A stretch of 59,920 nt of DNA from Diphasiastrum complanatum. Lineage: Eukaryota > Streptophyta > Lycopodiopsida > Lycopodiales > Lycopodiaceae. The stretch spans positions 1-59,920 of the forward strand of contig MU833182.1 of the NCBI GenBank assembly GCA_029204225.1. Reading direction: 5' to 3'. Each line of letters begins with the position of its first letter. Position 1 is the first letter of the stretch. This document shows positions 1 to 10,593 of this stretch, piece by piece. The notes below the pieces were generated by a model that made no database searches, had not been told where the DNA came from, and worked only from the letters and a program-made list of their open reading frames with translations. The translations under genes and the position numbers were made by a program.

Positions 1-900
1 GATGCAAGCCTAGAACATCCATCTAAAGATAAACATGCAATTCAGATGAACTCCATATAATTCTAACTTCTATCTACTGCAAAATGTTTGGGAAACAATC
101 AAGATTCACAGATTAATCTAATGTATCAACAAAAATGAGAGAAACAAGAAAACAAGAAATTAACTAATAACCATTCAAAGTGCAAGGATCAAGAAATATC
201 CATTTCTTGATTCTTGGACTTCTCAAGAACATCAAGAACTGGAATGTAAGGGAATATGCAAGATCTATACCACAAATCCAGCCTATTTAGTTCACTTGAA
301 GCTTATTTCTAATCCAGGACAAGGGAGCAAGAAATTAATCCATCTACTTCCACAAACATAATGAAAAACAAGAAATATACTCTAATTCCACAACTACATT
401 AAGATATAAAAGCAACATCATGAAAGCTTCACTCAAGAAAACCAACATGATCATGGAGCTAGAGAGAAGGCTCAAAACTCGTGGAAGATCTTTTTCATTA
501 AAACAAGAGCAAGAGCATTACAACAAAAGCTCCCTCACAAGAAGGGGGGCTCTTAAATAAGCCAATGAGCTGCCTATGTGGAGCCTAAGTGGCATCACAA
601 ATTACAATTTACAAGTGGAATTAGTTCTTCCACTAGAGGTCACCATCAAAAGGTGGCTCACTCTATTTTATTTAAGAGGGATCTACTACATTTATTACAA
701 ATGCCTACACATACTAACTCCTACACGATCATTCCTTCTCTTGGGATTCAACATGAGGCTCACATGATTTTGAACTGGTATCCTAGCTAATATTCCTCGG
801 CTCTCAGTTTCGGCTCTCATTCTCGTCCTTCTGTTCTACTCAGAGACCTCCTTGGTCTAAGATGAGAGGTGCACTTAAAATAACCTTGGCTCAACATCCA
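1..900. other. No supported gene; AT-rich repeat-like sequence
   Basis: I see no gene here. The stretch is AT-rich and has the texture of decayed LTR sequence. Around 545-560 there is a TCTTAAATAAG stretch followed by CCAATGAG, which resembles a promoter core, but nothing supports a transcript. Short frames at 576-790 overlap each other and look like nothing known. Confidence 0.4.
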
Positions 901-942
901 CCAAATCAGCCAACATTTGTCAAAATATTGAAAAATCTATCT

Positions 943-1541
943 AATGTTGTGAGTATGGGTCCTAAAAATGCCAAAGATGAATTGAGCTCTTTTGGCTTAG
1001 TAAAGACCCATCTTAGAATGAAATATTCAAGGTAGGTAGAAGTAGAAACTCGAGCTACCATAGGAATTGCCATTTGTACTTTATATGCCACATTTAATGC
1101 ATGAAAAGACTATGTGACACAATTAGACATAGTGAGGTGGCTTGGATAAGTCTAGATAGCTTGAGAGGTGGATCCACAACTCCAATTCAACTCAAAGTAG
1201 GAGAAGAGTCCATGGATCTATATATATGTGATGTACTCTCATTGAGAAATGATGAAATTTGTGTGTAATGCAAATTTGGAGACAAGCTCTTTGTGCTCTC
1301 TCTCTCTCTCTCTCTCTCTCCATGAGTTTTGTACCTTCTATTTTCTCTCTCTATTCGAGTAGAGGCATTTACGATGCTTTGTCTTATGTTTTGTTGACAG
1401 ATTTTGCTTGTAACACAATAATATTGCTTGTATGATCAACTTTCCTATTGACAACCAATGCTAGTCTGATCTTTATGGTGTTATTGTGCTTAGAAGATCA
1501 AAAATACATGTGTAGGGCATCCCACACGTGTGAATTCAGCA
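943..1541 (+). repeat. Probable LTR (right end defined, left end uncertain)
   Basis: The right end is well marked: TTCAGCA is followed directly by a copia primer binding site at 1542. A TATA-like run lies near 1217-1230, a TC array at about 1295-1320, and a CACACGTGTG palindrome at 1523-1532, nine bases from the LTR end. The left end was chosen at a TGTTGTG about 600 bases upstream and is a guess. No second copy was recognised in the window. Confidence 0.45.
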
Positions 1542-1553
1542 TGGTATCAGAGC
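1542..1553 (+). promoter_or_regulatory. Primer binding site (initiator Met tRNA)
   Basis: TGGTATCAGAGC is the standard plant Ty1/copia site complementary to the 3' end of initiator methionine tRNA. It follows an LTR ending in CA, and the interior then reads to the right. Confidence 0.8.
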
Positions 1554-1599
1554 CTAATATGTTGCAGGACCCATTGCAACAGAATAATGCCGCTTCCGC

Positions 1600-4470
1600 T
1601 TTCGCATTGGCATAACTTGTTTCTGAAGGGTAATGGCCCTAGGTAGTCCTGTACCTTCTGAATGAATCCGAACTCTTACCAGTCTTCCACAATTATGACA
1701 TAGCAAGAGGACATGAAAGCCTCTCTATAATAGAGTCGAGCCATCATGTGGTAGTCATCTTCTGACTCTGGAGGACTACGTTGGGGTTAATCCTTATAGG
1801 GTCTAAGCCTCAATCCCAGGAGCATTCTTGGATCATGAGAAAGGCTATGGATCTGTAATATTTGGCACTTTCTCGCACGCATAAGTTGGCACTAGACTTA
1901 TATTTGTGGCCAAAATTCAGTACCTACAGCCTCAGGAGCTTTCTGAAACCCTTGAAATAATCGGCTAGTTGACAACTTTACTTCGTTCCGTTGGCCATGA
2001 GTTTCTTCTTTTGATTGGCATGTAGAAGGGGTCAACCCTTTTCCAGGATGGTGCCCTTAGATACTCATGCAGCCTCCTGCTATCCTTTAGAACTTTATTT
2101 CTCCACTTTGGTTGTGGATGCAAAGAGCGACAGTCATTTCGGCCCTCGTGGAATACTGGCTCTGGTCGAGGTCATCCTTTTCATCCCTCATACTTCTGGG
2201 GTATTCTCTCTCGAACCTTTCTGATTCACGTGTATCGGCCATATGGGGTCTTGACTTGATTAATGGGGTTGTCTTGCGCTATTTTTGTGGCTTTTTTAGA
2301 TATTCATCCAATGCCTTGGCACCCTTGTCTTCTTTTCTAGCCCTTTCACTTGTTGAGGGCTCAACTTCACCTGCATTAAAATCGGCAGGTCATGGCGAGA
2401 ATTTTCGAGTGTCTGGCAGATCAGCCTGGCGGTCGTCAAATCCTCTAGCATCAATGTTAGTTTTAGGAAGGTCAAGTGGAGTTTGATCCGGTGTTTTATG
2501 AACTCATCTCGTCGGGCTTTGTACATCTCGGGAGGCCCTTGGTGCGGTCTTTGAAGTCGACTTAGAGGGGGATGAGAGGGTGATGTGGGGGAACGAGATA
2601 TGTGGGGATGAATGTTTGGGAGAAATCAAATGCAAAAAAATATGAAGTTTTATAGACTCCCAGAGACAGCTTCGATCTTTGTCATCCGATCCCGAGCTGT
2701 CGCCCACCAATTGGTGAGTGTGTTCATCATATTCGGTTGTTCCGTTATCTTCGTCATTGTCCCTGGGCTTCTAATCAGAAATTCTCGCTTGGGCCTTGCA
2801 CACCGAGACTCGAGAATGACCTTCGCTTGTTTTGCCGCAACATATTCAAAGTTCTTCTTGTCTACTCCCTCTCTTGAATCAGCCTGATATATTTTTCCAT
2901 CCTTATTGTCAAGGCTTGAGGGGCCTGGATCTGGATATCCTCGGGTTTCATTGGAGGGACATTTCGTTTTCTTTGGTCTGTTTTTGCTGCTCTGCTATGG
3001 TTTGGTCTTGTTGTTTGACCTTGTTTTTCAATTCCTTTTGTTGGCTCACCAACCAGTGTACGTGGTAGCTGGTCTTGGATAGGCTTATCATGGAACGCTT
3101 GGTTGTCTTTGAGAGCTGTTCAGGGTTAGAAAGACTTGGGTATCTGTCAGGGGTGTGATGAGGTGGCACTAGTCCAAAGAATAATGATTGATAGGAACGT
3201 GAGGGTGGTAATGGTGAGAATGGAGGAATGATATTAGTGGTGGTGGTGGATGCGGGAGTGATGGATGGGTCAATCGGTTGGGTGGATGTGGTGATGTTAG
3301 CTGGTGGGATTTGTGACTTCTCCCCAACTGATCTGCCTTTTCATCATCAACGTCGTCTTCTATCTCAATCAGGTTCATAACATCAAGGTATGAGAATGTG
3401 TCTGTGATGATATGGACATGTTGGGCCTGCTCTTGTTGGGCCTACTACTATTTCCTTGGGAATGGTATTCCCATCTCCCTCCCCTCCCAAAACTGGTGCC
3501 GTTGGCATGTTAACTAGGATCGGAGTCACATAATTTGTCTGAGCAACTTGTTAATCTATGGTTGTGGCTGCAGCTATTGATGTAGTAGCATCATCAGTTC
3601 CGTCTGCTCCGTCTGCTCCATTAGCACCATCTGCTCCATTATGTGGTGGCAAATATTGTTTGGAAGCTAAGTCTGATGTGGAGCTTTCAGCTTGTGAATC
3701 CGTCGAGACAGAGGATGTTTGTTGAGATTGTGTGGCTTGTCTCATGGACCGTGGATTTCTTTGGAGTTTGTCACTGTTTGATTCTATCTCATCCATCTCC
3801 GTGCCATCTGGAGAAGGCCTCTTGGCCTTCATCTTGTTTCTTGCCCTCATTTGATGTGTTTCTGGAAGTTGGGACTTGGTTGTGTCATTGTCATGTTGAG
3901 TAGAAGAACTGCAAGAGCCGTATCCTGTTGTAAATACCAATGTGAGCATCGGTATACCTCTCAAATTTGCTTCAGTATTCCAATGTATGTTTTGTGTTTG
4001 TCCTCTTTGGTGGTGGTGCTTGTGGAGATAGGGCTCTTTTTCTGCAACCTGAATGTTTGGACTTCTGATGTTCCAAGCTTTATCAACTAGCTGTATCATT
4101 TCTCACATCTTCTGTCTGTTGCTCACCTGTTGCAGTGTAAGGTTCGTCACAAGGTAGCCCAGTAAGGTGGAGGGCTGCTTGTTCCCAAACTGGGCCTAGG
4201 CATACAAGTTCTGTCCATGCAGTCGTGAATCTGCCATCACGTGAAATAGGGACATCGGTATTCTGAGAATCTTGGACTTGTAGCGTTGTGTGTACTTGGT
4301 CAGATTAGCACATGCTAGAGGCTTGTCATTGATTGCCTCGACTTGATATCCATCCTTGTTCTTCCACTTTTCCATGAAATGATTGATATACTCAAAGTAA
4401 GCAATGAATTAAATCTTCTGTAATGTTCTCGTGACTGCATTCGGTCCTTGAGGGAAGTTAAAGGTATGGA
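1600..4470 (-). pseudogene. Long decayed minus-strand reading frame, family unknown
   Basis: Read from about 4470 leftwards, the minus strand gives long protein-like stretches broken by scattered stops. The longest open piece is 3551-4099 (182 residues, rich in Ser, Thr, Gln and Asp, ending in Gly-Ala-Asp repeats). Before it comes a region with FMEKWKNKDGYQVEAIND, and further on a Gln/Lys-rich coiled-coil-like segment (about 2948-3169). I recognise no domain. The composition suggests a structural, gag-like or accessory protein of a transposable element. It runs antisense to the primer site at 1542, so it is either an antisense frame of that element or a separate insertion. Function unknown. 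Confidence 0.35.
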
Positions 4471-4477
4471 TGTCAGC

Positions 4478-4854
<377 letters not shown>

Positions 4855-5555
4855 TGTGAAGAATTGCCAAAAATTGGCAAATCTAGCTTGATCAAAAACC
4901 ATGTAGAATAGTGTAAATTGTGTACACAAGTGGGTCCCACACATGTGAGGCCATGATGCCACATGGGAAACCCATCCTAATGTAATTTAGGTCAAGTCAA
5001 GAGAGTTGGTCATGTCTATTTGGTGGTCATCCCTACTTTATAGGACCTACACCTAAGTTTAAGGTGAAAATTTGACCAACTAGCTACCTACCAAGCATAA
5101 CTCTAGGAAATAGACTAGGGTTTCATTTTAGGTCAAGGAGAGTGAGTTAAATTCCTTATTACATGCTGGAAATCCACCTAACTTCAAGAAGGAAGTCGAA
5201 TTTGCTATGTATTCCCTCTCTCCATAGTGAGAAGAAAGAAAATTTTTGGAGCTCATTGGCAATCTCAAGCTAGTTCACTATGTACATTGAGTTTTTGTGA
5301 TCCAAATGAAACCAAATCAATTTCTACTTGTTTCTCAGGTTGAAGGCCGTACTACAGCCTGTAGTACACACGTGTGGGCTCAATTTTTAATTTTTATCAA
5401 TGCTTTTGATTGTTAATGCTTGTTGTTTGTCAAATTGCCAATCTAGATCAACTTTTTTGTGTCTAGTTTTTTGATAGATTGTTAAGCAAGCATCCAATAA
5501 CTCTTGTGGATCTTTTGTAGATCCATTTATGGTCCTAAAGTACAGTACTTTCACA
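4855..5555 (+). repeat. 5' LTR of element A (about 701 bp)
   Basis: It begins TGTGAAGAATTG and ends TTTCACA just before the primer site. The first bases hold a hairpin (TTGCCAA, three A, TTGGCAA). TTTATAGG near 5037 may be the TATA element. Palindromes CACACATGTG (4938-4947) and CACACGTGTG (5367-5376) are present, the latter after a CCGTACTAC motif. Confidence 0.88.
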
Positions 5556-5567
5556 TGATATCAGAGC
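5556..5567 (+). promoter_or_regulatory. Primer binding site of element A (one mismatch)
   Basis: TGATATCAGAGC differs from the usual copia site TGGTATCAGAGC at one base. It immediately follows the LTR end. Confidence 0.8.
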
Positions 5568-6355
5568 CAAGTACAAGAGCATAAGCCATTGATCTAATGC
5601 AAATCCATTTTTAGCAAGTTTTGGTGCTAAAAGCTAGTATTGAGAGGGCAAGCTAGAATCTTGATTTTGGTGAGAAGATTTGATCCCAAACTTGGTAGGG
5701 GTCCAACTCCGTACTGTCCACATGTGTGGGCACATTTGAACCTACATTTAATGCATGGTATTCATTTGATCCAAAAAAATTCAATTTGTGAGCTGTTGGT
5801 GTAATTTTTGGTGGAGATCCTAGGATAATCTACCAAGATTATTTGCCATTGATTAGATTTGAATTTGTTTCATGGAATCTAATTAATCTAGGCTGAGATC
5901 AAGTCCTATTAAGGTTAAAAACAGGTCTTGAAAGTACACCAAGAAGTAAGAAAGAGATTAAGCCATTTTTTTGTCCAAAAATAGCCAAAATTGGCAAGAT
6001 TTGATTTAAGTAGATTTCCCATCATCTTATCTTCATTCCAACTTTGTGAGGGAGTGCCAGAACTGAGATTATAAGTCCATTTGATTAGAAATCTAATTTG
6101 AGTGAAAAACTACAAGAGAGAGACCTTAGTGAGTTTCTAGAGACAATCAAATCCATTTCTTGGCAAGATTTGTTTGAAAGTAGTTTTCACTTCATCTTAT
6201 CTTCATTCCAGCTTTGTGAGGGAGTGATAGAACTATGATTATAAGTCCATTTGTTGGATTAGAAATCAAATTTGAGTTAAACACTGCAAATGTGAGACCT
6301 TTGTGAGTTTCAAGTCAATCAAATCTATTTCTTGTTTGTAGAAGTCACTAGTAAG
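5568..6355 (+). other. Untranslated leader of element A with a 170-bp duplication
   Basis: The leader contains two diverged copies of a block of about 170 bp, marked by CTTCATTCCA at 6031 and again at 6201, each followed by a TTTGTGAGGGAGTG segment. Another CACATGTGTG palindrome lies at 5719-5728, after CCGTACTG. The D copy of the interior begins inside the second repeat. Confidence 0.7.
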
Positions 6356-8050
6356 ATGGGATCTGCTGGAGCATACCTTCTAGAAACTAGTGAGAGGTTG
6401 AATTCTACAAATTATGCTATTTGGAAGGTTAGAATGGAGTCACTCTTGGTGCTCCAAGACCTTTATGAGTTCTTGATTGAAGATGAAGATGAACCTCTAG
6501 GTGCACAGGAGTTAGCTAGATACAAGAAGAGATCTAGGCTTGCACTTCATTGTGTGAAGATGAATGTGAGCAATGATTTGTTGAGAGAAGTATCAGCTTG
6601 TACTAATGCTAAAGAGGCTTGGGAGTCTTTAAAATCAATCTATGAGTCTAGCAACACTTCTAGAGTTCTTATGCTTAGAAATCAAATTTTGCAAAGCATG
6701 AGGAGAAGTGAGGAGAGTGCACAAGATTATGTACTCAGAATCAAGTCTCTAAATAGGGAGTTGGCTTCCATTGGAGAGAAGATTCATGATGGAGAGCTTG
6801 TACAAATTGTCCTTAATGGTCTAGGAGATGACTTTGCAAATTTGGTCCAAAGTTTTGCCATCCAAGATACTTTGCCAACTATAGAAAAACTTCACAGTGT
6901 ATTAGTGGCTGAAGAGTGTAGGATGCTCCATGCAAAATCTAGGATGAGTTCCTTGTCATTGCAGGATGGTGATGAGAAAGCCAATTTCTCATTCAAGGGC
7001 AAAAAGAAGACCAATGGAAAGAAGAAGCATCCAAAGGAGGCCAAAGAAGAGGATGATGCATCAAGCTCAAAGGACAAGTCAAAGCAAAAATGCTTCTTTT
7101 GTGGAAAGAAGGGGCATTATGCATCTGAATGCTACAAGAGGCTAAGAGCACAAGTGGAGGAGGACAAACAAGGAAACCTTGCAAAGGAGGAGGAGGAGGA
7201 TGAAGTAGATGTATTCTTGATGACATCTACATCCTCACCAACAAGCAATAGCAATTCAAGAGACAATTGGTGGATCGACAGTGGGGCTAGCTCCCACATG
7301 TCTTGTGAAAAGGACTTTTTCTCAACCTTACACTCTTTCAATGATGCTAAAAAGTTTGTCTTTACTGCAAATGATGAAGAGTGTAGGATAGATGGTGTTG
7401 GCACCATCTCTTTGTATCTAGAATCCTCAAAATGCATGGATCTAGAAAATGTCCTTTATGTACCATCAATCACCAAGAATATGCTTAGTGTTGGTCTACT
7501 CTTAGAAAGTGGTTTGGATGTCCACTTTAAGCATGGTGTTTGCTTCATCTTGAAGAATGATGTTTGCATTGCAAAGGGATTTAAACATGGAAGATTGTTT
7601 AAGTTGGAAGCTAGTGTTTCTTTTGAAAGAATGAGCTTGGCAAAGGAGGAGATCACTCAAGAGGAGATCTTGGCAAAGTGTGATTTTGCTTGCATTGAGG
7701 AGGAGCATCAAAAGGAGGAAGACCTTGAGGATCATCCTCAAAGCATGAGAGTTCCAAGGGAGTCCTTAATGACAATGTCCAAGTCATCAAATTGCATGCA
7801 AATTGTCCATTCAAGTGTGCATCTTGCAAGGGTGGTGAGCATTGGAGAGTCTACTATCTTTGAATACTTTTTGGAAAGTATTAGTAGACATGAGGTGACT
7901 TGTTTCTTACCTTTAAGATTCATGGTGTTTATTACTTTGTATGACAAGACAATGAAATGGGATGCTTTGAAATCTACATTTGTTGTTGATAAAGCAATTT
8001 CATTGGATAACTATTTTTGTAATAGTTTGAATAGTGTCATAAAAAGATGA
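6356..8050 (+). CDS. Copia gag-protease-degenerate integrase ORF (element A)
   Basis: The ATG at 6356 begins MGSAGAYLLETSERLN, matching the gag start of element B. Residues 1-230 are a UBN2-type copia gag. The zinc knuckle is intact (C246, C249, H254, C259). A low-complexity hinge follows, then a protease with catalytic D308 in WWIDSGASSHM and a normal protease tail. Beyond residue about 435 the frame should enter the HHCC zinc region and integrase. Instead the HHCC residues are gone and the first catalytic Asp region reads HSSVH (H485-H489) where B has HSDVH. The second Asp and the Glu regions are absent. The frame stops at 8050 through an extra A relative to D. The protein may still form particles and process itself, but cannot integrate or copy RNA. 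Confidence 0.85.
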   Translation: MGSAGAYLLETSERLNSTNYAIWKVRMESLLVLQDLYEFLIEDEDEPLGAQELARYKKRSRLALHCVKMNVSNDLLREVSACTNAKEAWESLKSIYESSNTSRVLMLRNQILQSMRRSEESAQDYVLRIKSLNRELASIGEKIHDGELVQIVLNGLGDDFANLVQSFAIQDTLPTIEKLHSVLVAEECRMLHAKSRMSSLSLQDGDEKANFSFKGKKKTNGKKKHPKEAKEEDDASSSKDKSKQKCFFCGKKGHYASECYKRLRAQVEEDKQGNLAKEEEEDEVDVFLMTSTSSPTSNSNSRDNWWIDSGASSHMSCEKDFFSTLHSFNDAKKFVFTANDEECRIDGVGTISLYLESSKCMDLENVLYVPSITKNMLSVGLLLESGLDVHFKHGVCFILKNDVCIAKGFKHGRLFKLEASVSFERMSLAKEEITQEEILAKCDFACIEEEHQKEEDLEDHPQSMRVPRESLMTMSKSSNCMQIVHSSVHLARVVSIGESTIFEYFLESISRHEVTCFLPLRFMVFITLYDKTMKWDALKSTFVVDKAISLDNYFCNSLNSVIKR

Positions 8051-8515
8051 AACATCATTTGTATTGGAAATCTTTGGGTCCACATGCTTTGAGCATGATC
8101 ATTCCAATGTAAGGACCAAAGATTATCCTATTTCAATGATAGGAATAATGATAGTGTTTTGCTCTTCAAGTAGAGATTGTAGAATCTACTTGTTTTCAAC
8201 CAAAGAATTTGTCAATGGTGGAAATGTGATCTTTCAAGCGTGGAAGATTTGTAAACTTGAAGAAGCACCTTTGGAGCAACACATTGTTCAATTCATTGAT
8301 GTTTTGGAGTCAAGTCAAGTGGAGGAGCAAGCTCAAGACCCGAGGACTCCAAGAAGAATCTTGAGTATCAAGATAGAGCCATCAAGGCTCAATCATATGG
8401 ATCAAGCAAGGCAAGTTGTCTTTGGCACATTATTTATGCACTTAATATTTTAATTGATGTATCTTCAAGTGCACAAAATGCCTTGAAATCCATGGCTTGG
8501 CATGATGTTTAGTTT
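8051..8515 (+). pseudogene. Frameshifted tail of element A ORF (integrase C-terminal and linker remnant)
   Basis: After the extra A near 8045, homology continues in another frame (8064-8453, then back near 8430). It corresponds to the integrase C-terminal region of B: the FGC-CYVH segment appears here as a TCFEHD-like version, then VIF, an acidic linker and the TPRRIL/EPSRLNH segment that precedes RT in B. In copy D this part is in one frame with gag. Just after it (8596-8610) the DNA resembles the ERSFMDI codons of B's RT, showing that the RT was deleted between these points. Confidence 0.75.
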
Positions 8516-8719
8516 TGAAGTGTGCTACATGTATATAGACACATTTATGGAACATCTTGTAAGGGAGCCTCTAAGAGGTGGTGAAAGATCCTTCATGGAC
8601 ATCATTCTCAATTGGAGTCTCAAAAGTTCCTTCTTTGTAGCTGGATTTTTTAGACACTTCTAAAAGATTTCATTGATCTATCAAGAGAGTTGTAAATAGA
8701 TCAAGCTAAATTTGAGGAG
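8516..8719 (+). other. 3' untranslated part and purine tract of element A
   Basis: Non-coding sequence ending in TTTGAGGAG directly before the TGTGAAG of the 3' LTR. The purine run is the expected plus-strand primer. Confidence 0.6.
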
Positions 8720-9067
8720 TGTGAAGAATTGCCAAAAATTGGCAAATCTAGCTTGATCAAAAACCATGTAGAATAGTGTAAATTGTGTACACAAGTGGGT
8801 CTCACACATGTGAGGCCATGATGCCACATGGGAAACCCATCCTAATGTAGGTTAAGTCAAGTCAAGAGAGTTGGTCATGTCTATTTGGTGGTCATCCCTA
8901 CTTTATAGGACCTACACCTAAGTTTAAGGTAAAAATTTGACCAACTAGCTACCTACCAAGCATAACTCTAGGAAATAGACTAGGGTTTCATTTTAGGTCA
9001 AGGAGAGTGAGTTAACTTCCTTATTACATGCTGGAAATCCACCTAACTTCAAGAAGGAAGTCAAATT
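8720..9067 (+). repeat. Truncated 3' LTR of element A
   Basis: It matches the 5' LTR from its first base to about position 345 with few differences, then breaks off. The missing half would carry the promoter and leader end. Confidence 0.85.
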
Positions 9068-9359
9068 TAGCTCTTCTACCCATCCTCTTGATGCTTTTCT
9101 ACGAAGCAAACATTGTCATCTCAGAAAATAATTTTGTATGTCCATCATTATCCATTTAAGTGACATCTCTCCTACCTCACATTTGCAATTAAAAAAAGTT
9201 ACCATTGTAGGCATATAGATTAAGGGCTTATCTAGTATCAAGATTATGTGTGACATTGTGACGAGATATGTATATCTTCGACATACCACAATGGTGATAA
9301 TATTGCATTCAAGTTGAGATATTTATCATTTACCATCTTAGCTAAGCAACCTAACTATC
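9068..9359. other. No gene seen
   Basis: AT-rich sequence without a recognisable feature between the broken LTR and the tandem repeat. Confidence 0.4.
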
Positions 9360-9645
9360 ATGCGAGTTTGGACTAATGAACTCGGCTGGGTCAAGTTTGG
9401 ACTGATGGAATCAGCTGAGTCGAGGTGTGGCTCAAGTACTCGGTTGAGATCTAAACATGAGGACTCAGTTGATATCTAAACAGGAGGACTCAGTTTAGAT
9501 GTGATTGAATGCTCGGCTCGATCCAGGTGGGGCAGGAGGACTAGGTTGAGATCTGAACATGAGGACTCGGTTCAGACATGATTGAATGCTCGGCTCGGTC
9601 CAAATGGGACAGGAGGACTTGTTTGAGATATGAATAGGAGGACTC
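9360..9645. repeat. Degenerate tandem repeat, unit about 77 bp
   Basis: Variants of GAGGACTCGGTT and TGAATGCTCGGCTCG recur. The two clearest units start near 9484 and 9562, each with the same order of motifs. Earlier units are shorter and more diverged. Confidence 0.75.
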
Positions 9646-9661
9646 GGTTTTGACAAAATTT

Positions 9662-10442
9662 TCAGCAAGTTCACACGTGTGGGAATGATCCTCAAATGTG
9701 AATGATCTTATTGAGCTTTATGATTAGCACAAAAAACTGATTCTAGATTGAATAGCAAGATCCAATACAGAATTTAATGGCTTAACCACAATCTGGCATG
9801 CTATGAATCAAAGAATGATAGCTTTGATTACAAGAGAGCAAAAGTACAAGAATTTAGTGTATGAGTATAAGCCTCCACATGAGTTAGAGAGAGAAAGAGA
9901 GAGAGATATTCAAGCAGATGATGGTGTAGATCCAAAATGGCATGGAATAGCTTCAAAGCTTGGTTCTTCATCAAAGATTATGAGAATAGCTACACATATT
10001 TATGGAGTTTGAGGTAGCTCAAGGTAGAACCACATCCATCCACCTTTCATTCACATCTAAAGTGAAAACTAGAGTCCAAATGACATTTTTCACATCTCAT
10101 GCATGCATTTCTACCTACTTTTACCAAGTGTCATTTTTCTATCTAGAATTGTACAAATCATCATGCACGTGTCCATTTCACTTTGTGCATGCCTTGCATG
10201 TCACTATGGATCAGTTACAACAACTGCATGTGATATGCCACGAGTTTCTACAAGCGTATTAATGACATTTCTAAGTCTACAATCTATATGCAAGTTGTAT
10301 ACTACCAACTAGACTTGAGAAACCCATATAGCTTGAGTTCCTTCTAGGCCAAATTTGGCATTTACATTTCCAAACAACATACCTGCATAGAAAAAGTTTG
10401 TAGCAAGCCTAAAGTCAAGATAGATGATTTTTCATTTTCAAT
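9662..10442 (-). repeat. Probable 3' LTR of copia element G (minus orientation)
   Basis: The right edge is set by CTCCTCCT at 10444-10451, the complement of a purine tract. The left edge is estimated by alignment with the LTR of element J, which shares TTCACACGTGTGG and TGAATGATCT near its end. CACACGTGTG lies at 9672-9681. Terminal bases are mutated, so the edges are approximate. Confidence 0.5.
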
Positions 10443-10593
10443 ACTCCTCCTGAAGACAATCTATGTTGGCTTGAACATGGATCTTGGTATTATTCCAAGA
10501 TTTGGCTCTATGCTTGATGAAGGAATAAATGCTCAAAGATTTGGTGAGCAAATTTGCAATACAAGATGATGTGTCGATGTGCTCCAAGTAGAT

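Larger units (their letters stand above)
4855..9067 (+). mobile_element. Element A: non-autonomous Ty1/copia with truncated 3' LTR
   Basis: The order is 5' LTR (4855-5555), primer site, leader, one long open frame, purine tract and a partial 3' LTR (8720-9067). The interior carries gag, protease and a heavily altered integrase but no reverse transcriptase or RNase H, so the element cannot be autonomous. The right LTR matches the left for about 345 bases and then stops in unrelated sequence at about 9067, so no target duplication can be read. A second copy of the interior lies at 42571-44956 (D). Confidence 0.85.

Noticed and set aside
6892-7741. Minus-strand frames across the gag of A (and the same in D)
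   Set aside because: They are shadows of the plus-strand gag-protease frame and have no domain.
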